64,000 nt of DNA, from positions 160,379 to 224,378 of the forward strand of contig NZ_VSRY01000173.1 of the NCBI RefSeq assembly GCF_008271805.1. The letters are read 5' to 3'. The notes beneath the pieces were generated by a model that worked only from the letters and a program-made list of their open reading frames with translations, had not been told where the DNA came from and made no database searches. Within the stretch, counting starts at the first letter, position 1; every line of letters begins with the position of its first letter. The translations under genes and the position numbers were made by a program. Below are positions 58,945-64,000 of this stretch, in pieces. The stretch comes from Streptomyces sp. TRM49041. Its GTDB lineage: Bacteria; Actinomycetota; Actinomycetes; Streptomycetales; Streptomycetaceae.

Positions 58945-60384
58945 GTGACCCGGATCGTGATCATCGGTGGCGGACCCGGCGGATACGAGGCGGCCCTGGT
59001 GGGCGCCCAGCTCGGCGCGGAGGTGACCGTCGTCGACTGCGACGGCCTCGGCGGAGCGTCCGTCCTGACGGACTGCGTACCTTCCAAGACCCTCATCGCG
59101 ACGGCCGAGGTCATGACGACCTTCGACTCCTCCTACGAGGAGCTGGGCATCATCGTCGCCGACGACACCCCGCACGTCGAGCAGGCCGCCCGCGTCGTGG
59201 GCGTCGACCTCGGCAAGGTCAACCGCCGGGTGAAGCGCCTCGCCCTCGCCCAGTCGCACGACATCACCGCGGCCGTCACCCGGGCCGGCGCCCGGGTGAT
59301 GCGCGGCCGGGGCCGCCTCGACGGCCGCCAGGCCCTGGACGGCTCGCGCCGCGTGATCGTCACCGCGGCCGACGGTACGGAGGAGACGCTCACCGCCGAC
59401 GCCGTGCTCGTCTCGACCGGTGGCCACCCGCGCGAGATCCCGGACGCCCGGCCCGACGGCGAGCGCATCCTCAACTGGACGCAGGTGTACGACCTGGACG
59501 AGCTGCCCGAGGAGCTCATCGTGGTCGGCTCCGGCGTGACCGGCGCCGAGTTCGCCGGCGCTTACCAGGCGCTCGGCTCGCGCGTCACTCTCGTGTCCTC
59601 CCGCGACCGGGTGCTCCCGGGTGAGGACCCGGACGCGGCGGCCGTCCTGGAGGACGTCTTCCGGCGCCGCGGCATGAACGTCATGGCCCGCTCCCGCGCC
59701 CAGTCCGCCAAGCGTGTCGGCGACCGGGTGGAGGTCACGCTCGCGGACGGCCGCGTCATCTCCGGTACGCACTGCCTGATGGCCGTGGGCGCCGTCCCCA
59801 ACACGGCGGGAATGGGCCTGGAGGAGGCGGGCGTACGGCTCAAGGAGTCCGGCCACATCTGGACCGACAAGGTGTCCCGTACGTCCGCGCCCGGCGTGTA
59901 CGCGGCCGGCGACGTGACCGGTGTGTTCGCGCTCGCCTCGGTCGCCGCCATGCAGGGCCGTATCGCCATGTACCACTTCCTCGGCGAGACGGTCGCGCCG
60001 CTGAACCTGAAGACGGTCTCCTCGAACGTCTTCACCGACCCCGAGATCGCCACGGTCGGTTACACCCAGGCCGACGTGGACTCGGGCAAGATCGACGCCA
60101 GGGCCGTGAAGCTGCCGCTGCTGCGCAATCCGCGCGCGAAGATGCAGGGCATCCGGGACGGCTTCGTCAAGCTCTTCTGCCGGCCCGGCACCGGCATCGT
60201 GGTCGGCGGATGTGTCGTCGCGCCGCGTGCGAGCGAGCTGATTCATCCGATCTCGATCGCGGTCGACAACAATCTGACGGTCGAGCAGATCGCGAACGCG
60301 TTCACCGTGTACCCGTCGCTTTCGGGGTCGATCGCCGAAGTGGCACGGCAGTTGCACACCCGGAAGACGACCGCGGAGTCGTGA
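58945..60384 (+). CDS. LpdA-like NAD(P)H-quinone dehydrogenase (disulphide-less flavoprotein)
   Basis: A 479-residue member of the pyridine nucleotide-disulphide reductase family. FAD motif TRIVIIGGGPGGYEAAL, NAD motif IVVGSGVTGAEFAGAYQALG and YAAGDVTGV are intact. The redox pair C-x4-C is lost: GGASVLTDCVPSKTL keeps only the second Cys. The C-terminal His-x4-Glu (H-P-T-L-S-E) is Y-P-S-L-S-G. This is the pattern of M. tuberculosis LpdA (Rv3303c), a quinone reductase and not a lipoamide dehydrogenase. GTG 58945 gives MTRIVII; GTG 58918 is an alternative with a G-rich site. Confidence 0.92.
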   Translation: MTRIVIIGGGPGGYEAALVGAQLGAEVTVVDCDGLGGASVLTDCVPSKTLIATAEVMTTFDSSYEELGIIVADDTPHVEQAARVVGVDLGKVNRRVKRLALAQSHDITAAVTRAGARVMRGRGRLDGRQALDGSRRVIVTAADGTEETLTADAVLVSTGGHPREIPDARPDGERILNWTQVYDLDELPEELIVVGSGVTGAEFAGAYQALGSRVTLVSSRDRVLPGEDPDAAAVLEDVFRRRGMNVMARSRAQSAKRVGDRVEVTLADGRVISGTHCLMAVGAVPNTAGMGLEEAGVRLKESGHIWTDKVSRTSAPGVYAAGDVTGVFALASVAAMQGRIAMYHFLGETVAPLNLKTVSSNVFTDPEIATVGYTQADVDSGKIDARAVKLPLLRNPRAKMQGIRDGFVKLFCRPGTGIVVGGCVVAPRASELIHPISIAVDNNLTVEQIANAFTVYPSLSGSIAEVARQLHTRKTTAES

Positions 60385-60605
60385 GCCGCCCGCTCCTGAT
60401 GGCGTAAGGCCGCCAATCCGGTCAAACGGTCACCGTCGTCCAGGGGACAACCCCTGGCAACCCCGGCAAGACGCGACATCGAGCGGTCGGAGACCGTTCA
60501 AGGACGGGGCCGCCCATACCACTTGGCGGCCCCGTCTGTTCGCAACTTCTCGGATTCGGCGCATACGGCTGCAAACTATCGGTCGCTGGGGTTACTGTCA
60601 GTTTC
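60385..60605. other. Structured intergenic region before the DeoR gene
   Basis: Contains three hairpins: CCAGGGG-ACAA-CCCCTGG near 60438-60455, CGGTC-GGA-GACCG (60484-60496) and the terminator at 60504-60535. No nucleoside operator copy is present here. Confidence 0.6.
60504..60535 (+). terminator. Hairpin terminator after the LpdA-like gene
   Basis: An 11-bp perfect stem, ACGGGGCCGCC (60504-60514) and GGCGGCCCCGT (60525-60535), loop of ten, followed by CTGTT. Confidence 0.75.
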
Positions 60606-61574
60606 GTGTTCGCTGCAGAACGTCGCCAGTTGATCCTAGAAATGGTGCGGGCCAATGGGGCGGTATCGCTCCGGGAGCTCGCCCGCGTCGTCCAGACCTC
60701 CGAAGTGACCGTACGGCGGGACGTGCGGGCACTTGAGGCCGAAGGACTCCTCGACCGCCGGCACGGCGGTGCGGTACTGCCGGGCGGATTCACGCGAGAG
60801 TCCGGCTTCCCGCAGAAATCCCATCTCGCGACCGCGGAGAAGACGGCCATCGCCGATGTCGCCGCGGGTCTCGTCGAAGAGGGCGAGGCCATCGTCGTCG
60901 GCGCGGGTACGACGACGCAGGAGCTGGCCCGCCGGCTCGCGCGCGTCCCCGGGCTGACCGTGGTGACCAACTCCCTGCTGGTCGCCCAGGCGCTGGCGCA
61001 CGCCAACCGCGTGGAGGTCGTCATGACCGGCGGGACGCTGCGCGGCTCCAACTACGCGCTGGTGGGGAGCGGCGCCGAACAGTCCCTGCACGGGCTGAGA
61101 GTCTCGCGGGCGTTCCTGTCCGGGGCGGGGCTGACCGCCGAGCGCGGGCTGTCCACGTCCAACATGCTCTCCGCCAGCGTGGACAGAGCGCTGGTCCAGG
61201 CGGCCGCCGAGGTCGTCGTCCTGGCCGACCACACGAAGCTCGGTACGGACACGATGTTCCAGACCGTCCCGACGGACGTGATCACCCGCCTGGTGACGGA
61301 CGAGCCGCCCCCGCACGACGACCGGGCCGCCATGGAGCTCCAGGCCCTCGCCGACCAGGGCGTCCAGATCACCGTCGCCGGCTCGGGCCCCGGTACCGCG
61401 AGCGCCGAAGGCCCCTCGCCGGGCCGCCGGCACCGCCGCGACGTCCCCCTTCCGGGCCAGCGCGGCAACCGCCACCCGGGCCCTCAGCTCCGTAGCGCCT
61501 CGGCGGCCCCGCTGGCCGCCGACGCCGCCCCGCAGGAACGCCAGGCCCGGGTCGCGGACCTGCGCAGGCGGTAG
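60606..61574 (+). CDS. DeoR-family transcriptional regulator
   Basis: A 322-residue repressor. The N-terminal DeoR helix-turn-helix (FAAERRQLILEMVRANGAVS, TSEVTVRRDVRALEAEGLLD, RRHGGAV) is followed by a sugar-phosphate-isomerase-like sensor domain (~75-235; IVVGAGTTTQELARRLARVP, MTGGTLRGSNYALVG, LADHTKLG). A disordered basic tail of ~65 residues (RRHRRDVPLPGQRG) is unusual. GTG 60606. DeoR proteins typically respond to phosphorylated sugars, which fits deoxyribose or ribose phosphates from the nearby nucleoside genes. It is a candidate, unproven, for the CTACGCGCGTAG regulator. Confidence 0.92.
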   Translation: MFAAERRQLILEMVRANGAVSLRELARVVQTSEVTVRRDVRALEAEGLLDRRHGGAVLPGGFTRESGFPQKSHLATAEKTAIADVAAGLVEEGEAIVVGAGTTTQELARRLARVPGLTVVTNSLLVAQALAHANRVEVVMTGGTLRGSNYALVGSGAEQSLHGLRVSRAFLSGAGLTAERGLSTSNMLSASVDRALVQAAAEVVVLADHTKLGTDTMFQTVPTDVITRLVTDEPPPHDDRAAMELQALADQGVQITVAGSGPGTASAEGPSPGRRHRRDVPLPGQRGNRHPGPQLRSASAAPLAADAAPQERQARVADLRRR

Positions 61575-61644
61575 CGGGCGCCGGACGGCCCGACCGGACC
61601 ATCGGCACACGAGGGCGCGGGGTGCGGACGCGGGCCGTGACGGG

Positions 61645-62208
61645 TCAGGGCTTCAGGCCCCGCAGGGTCAGGGTCAGGAGGCGGTCGGCCAAGGCCGGGT
61701 CCGCCGAGTCCTGTTCGGCGGCCAGCGCGATGGCGTTGGTCAGCTGCATCAGGTCGCCGATCGACACGTCGCGCCGGACCACCCCCGCCTCCTGCGCGCG
61801 GGTCAGCAGGCGCTCGCCCGCCGCACGCAGCGGCACGCTGCACTGGGACAGGGCCGAACTCGGGTCGTACGACGCCGACATGAGCGCCCGCGCCAGGCCG
61901 CGGTACTCGCCCGCGTGCGTGACGATCGCGCGGAGCCACTCCACCAGCGCCGTACACGGCTCGTCCGCGTGCGCCAGCTCGCGCGACCGGTCGAGGAGGG
62001 CCGCCACGGCGTCCTGGAACACCGCGTTCATCAAGGCGTGGCGGTTCGGGAAGTGCCGGTACAGCGTGCCGATGCCCACGCCCGCGCGCCGCGCTATGTC
62101 CTCCAGCGCCGCGTCCGTCCCGTGCTCGGCGAAGGCCGCGCGCGCCACCCGCAGCAGCCGCTCGTGGTTACGGCGGGCATCCGCGCGCATCGGCCTGGTC
62201 GTCGTCAT
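61645..62208 (-). CDS. TetR-family transcriptional regulator
   Basis: A 187-residue repressor. The helix-turn-helix is in RRNHERLLRVARAAFAEHGT, ALEDIARRAGVGIGTLYRHF and PNRHALMNAVF; the C-terminal ligand domain is all-helical (~75-187). ATG 62208 follows GAGGACCTAGCG; the longer frame to 62253 lacks such a site. It lies between the DeoR gene (convergent) and the accA2 terminator. Targets unknown. Confidence 0.93.
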   Translation of the reverse strand: MTTTRPMRADARRNHERLLRVARAAFAEHGTDAALEDIARRAGVGIGTLYRHFPNRHALMNAVFQDAVAALLDRSRELAHADEPCTALVEWLRAIVTHAGEYRGLARALMSASYDPSSALSQCSVPLRAAGERLLTRAQEAGVVRRDVSIGDLMQLTNAIALAAEQDSADPALADRLLTLTLRGLKP

Positions 62209-62257
62209 CGCGCTAGGTCCTCCCTCGTACCTCCAGGATGCCATCGTGCACACGTCC

Positions 62258-62291
62258 GAGGGGCCCGCCGGTGCGTACCGGCGGGCCCCTC
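62258..62291 (-). terminator. Terminator hairpin of accA2
   Basis: A 15-bp perfect stem, GAGGGGCCCGCCGGT and its complement, with a GCGT loop. It lies 29 bp beyond the accA2 stop on the minus strand. Confidence 0.82.
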
Positions 62292-62320
62292 AGCACATCT
62301 GGCGGGCGAGCGGGGAGACG

Positions 62321-64000
62321 TCAGTCCTTGATCTCACAGATCGCGGCACCCGACGTGACCGAAGCGCCCACCTCCGCCGTCAGGCCCTTGACCGTGCCCG
62401 CGCGGTGCGCGTTCAGCGGCTGCTCCATCTTCATGGCCTCCAGAACGACGATCAGGTCGCCCTCGTTGACCTCCTGGCCCTCCTCCACCGCCACCTTCAC
62501 GATGGTGCCCTGCATCGGGGAGGCCAGGGTGTCGCCGGACGCGCCGGACGCGGACTTCTTCGCCGCGCGGCGCTTCGGCTTGGCGCCCGCCGCCAGGCCC
62601 GTACGGGCCAGGCTCATGCCGAGCGACGACGGCAGGGACACCTCCAGGCGCTTGCCGCCCACCTCGACGACGACCGTCTCGCGGCCCGGCTCCTCGTCCG
62701 CATCCGCCTCGGCCGGCGCGGCGAACGGCTCGATCTCGTTGACGAACTCCGTCTCGATCCAGCGCGTGTGGACCTTGAACGGCCCCTCCGCAGGCGCGAA
62801 CGCCGGGTCCGCGACAACCGCCCGGTGGAACGGAATGGCCGTGGCCATGCCCTCGACCTGGAACTCCGCGAGGGCGCGCCGCGCCCGCTCCAGCGCCTGC
62901 TGACGGGTCGCGCCCGTCACGATCAGCTTGGCGAGCAGCGAGTCCCACGCCGGGCCGATGACGCTGCCGGACTCCACACCCGCGTCCAGCCGGACACCCG
63001 GCCCGGACGGCGCGGCGAACGTCGTGACGGTGCCGGGGGCGGGCAGGAAGCCCCGGCCCGGGTCCTCACCGTTGATGCGGAACTCGAAGGAGTGGCCGCG
63101 CACCGCCGGGTCGCTGTAGCCGAGCTTCTCGCCGTCGGCGATCCGGAACATCTCCCGTACGAGGTCGATTCCGGTGACCTCTTCGGTGACCGGGTGCTCG
63201 ACCTGGAGACGGGTGTTGACCTCCAGGAAGGAGATCGTGCCGTCCGCGCCGACCAGGAACTCGACCGTGCCGGCGCCGACGTAGCCGGCCTCCTTCAGGA
63301 TGGCCTTCGACGCGCGGTACAGCTCCGCGTTCTGCTCGTCGGTCAGGAACGGCGCCGGGGCCTCCTCGACCAGCTTCTGGTGGCGGCGCTGCAGCGAGCA
63401 GTCACGCGTCGACACGACGACGACGTTGCCGTGCTGGTCGGCCAGGCACTGCGTCTCGACGTGGCGCGGCTTGTCCAGGTAGCGCTCGACGAAGCACTCG
63501 CCGCGGCCGAACGCCGCGACGGCCTCACGGACCGCCGAGTCGTACAGCTCCGGCACCTCTTCGAGCGTCCGGGCCACCTTCAGGCCGCGGCCGCCACCGC
63601 CGAACGCCGCCTTGATGGCGATCGGCAGGCCGTTCTCCTCGGCGAAGGCCACGACCTCGGCCGCCCCGGACACGGGGTCGGGCGTGCCGGCCACCAGCGG
63701 CGCGCCCGCGCGCTGGGCGATGTGGCGGGCCGCCACCTTGTCGCCGAGGTCGCGGATCGCCTGCGGCGGCGGGCCGATCCAGATCAGGCCCGCGTCGAGC
63801 ACGGCCTGGGCGAACTCCGCGTTCTCGGACAGAAAGCCGTAACCCGGGTGGATCGCGTCCGCCCCGGAGTCCTTGGCAGCCTGCAGCACCTTGGCCATGT
63901 CCAGATAGCTGGCGGCCGGGGTGTCACCGCCCAGAGCGAACGCCTCGTCGGCCGCACGGACGTGCAGGGCGTCCCGGTCCGGATCGGCGTAGACGGCTAC
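62321..64000 (-). CDS. accA2: Acyl-CoA carboxylase biotin carboxylase/BCCP subunit, N-terminus cut by the window edge
   Basis: C-terminal ~560 residues of the alpha subunit of acetyl/propionyl-CoA carboxylase, which carboxylates biotin with bicarbonate and ATP. IHPGYGFLSENAEFAQAV, the ATP-grasp segment IKAAFGGGGRGLKV, VEFLVGADGTISFLEVNTRL and QVEHPVTEEVTGIDLVREMF are present. At the C-terminus, a BCCP domain carries the biotinylation site EAMKMEQPL (Lys), preceded by LASPMQGTIVKVAVEEG. The frame stays open to the right edge without a start. It needs a separate beta subunit (AccB/PccB type), not seen here. Confidence 0.95.
   Translation of the reverse strand, partial: VAVYADPDRDALHVRAADEAFALGGDTPAASYLDMAKVLQAAKDSGADAIHPGYGFLSENAEFAQAVLDAGLIWIGPPPQAIRDLGDKVAARHIAQRAGAPLVAGTPDPVSGAAEVVAFAEENGLPIAIKAAFGGGGRGLKVARTLEEVPELYDSAVREAVAAFGRGECFVERYLDKPRHVETQCLADQHGNVVVVSTRDCSLQRRHQKLVEEAPAPFLTDEQNAELYRASKAILKEAGYVGAGTVEFLVGADGTISFLEVNTRLQVEHPVTEEVTGIDLVREMFRIADGEKLGYSDPAVRGHSFEFRINGEDPGRGFLPAPGTVTTFAAPSGPGVRLDAGVESGSVIGPAWDSLLAKLIVTGATRQQALERARRALAEFQVEGMATAIPFHRAVVADPAFAPAEGPFKVHTRWIETEFVNEIEPFAAPAEADADEEPGRETVVVEVGGKRLEVSLPSSLGMSLARTGLAAGAKPKRRAAKKSASGASGDTLASPMQGTIVKVAVEEGQEVNEGDLIVVLEAMKMEQPLNAHRAGTVKGLTAEVGASVTSGAAICEIKD

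Noticed and set aside
60423..60500. Riboswitch-like region with a hairpin followed by GGCAACC
   Set aside because: The GGCAACC recalls SAM riboswitches, but the required P1/P4 pairings are not evident and the downstream DeoR gene is not a methionine gene.
1..64000. CRISPR arrays, rRNA or tRNA genes
   Set aside because: No regularly spaced repeats and no tRNA or rRNA signature were seen on either strand.

Overview
This window is high-G+C actinobacterial DNA, almost certainly from a Streptomyces chromosome core. The evidence is the strong G/C third-position bias, frequent GTG/TTG starts, long GC hairpins without U-tracts between genes, the AfsQ1/AfsQ2/SigQ locus, the HATPase / XRE-DUF5753 / DUF397 trio, and a gene order that, from memory, follows the S. 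coelicolor region from succinate dehydrogenase to accA2. Species cannot be given from sequence alone.

Layout. 1-2.2 kb: sdhC-sdhD-sdhA (sdhA runs off the left edge). 2.4-8.2 kb: a ureidoimidazoline decarboxylase, a GH20 hexosaminidase lipoprotein, two membrane or hypothetical proteins and an NTF2-fold protein. 8.3-12.8 kb: two paralogous ECF sigma factors flanking an ATPase and an integrase-like scrap; the second sigma is coupled to a membrane protein. 13-20 kb: L,D-transpeptidase, acyl-CoA mutase large subunit, MerR regulator, M20 amidohydrolase, alpha/beta hydrolase. 20.3-27.4 kb: a complete nucleoside importer (BMP lipoprotein, double ATPase, two permeases) followed by cytidine deaminase and thymidine phosphorylase. 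27.5-35.6 kb: STAS protein, SigX5-like sigma, second L,D-transpeptidase, MFS/LysR pair, a hydrolase lacking its serine, adenosine deaminase, and PspC, VanZ and small secreted proteins. 35.7-39.6 kb: afsQ1-afsQ2-lipoprotein and divergent sigQ. 39.8-44.4 kb: P-loop kinase, small secreted protein, and the operon deoC-aldehyde dehydrogenase-truncated aldehyde dehydrogenase. 44.5-52.9 kb: an accessory island bracketed by two 122-bp direct repeats (118/122 identical) carrying an IS481 remnant, an Imm1-like immunity gene, a 1368-residue polymorphic toxin, a secreted protein and a pseudoprotease. 52.9-64 kb: regulatory trio, PH protein, phosphohexomutase, purine nucleoside phosphorylase, cyclotransferase-like protein, LpdA-like flavoprotein, DeoR and TetR regulators, and the biotin carboxylase/BCCP subunit (N-terminus beyond the right edge).

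How it fits together. The strongest system-level signal is a 12-bp palindrome, CTACGCGCGTAG, found exactly or nearly so in front of bmp, the ABC ATPase, deoA, add, deoC and the purine nucleoside phosphorylase. It ties scattered units into one nucleoside uptake and salvage regulon: import, deamination (cdd, add), phosphorolysis (deoA, PNP), pentose-phosphate mutation (a phosphohexomutase next to PNP is the candidate) and aldol cleavage (deoC), with acetaldehyde probably oxidised by the co-transcribed aldehyde dehydrogenase. The regulator is not proven; the DeoR-family gene at 60.6 kb is one candidate. Second, the deaminase-type toxin/Imm1 island differs from family consensus at both the Hint nucleophile and the deaminase zinc ligand, and lies beside a protease-fold protein that has lost its catalytic His and Ser.
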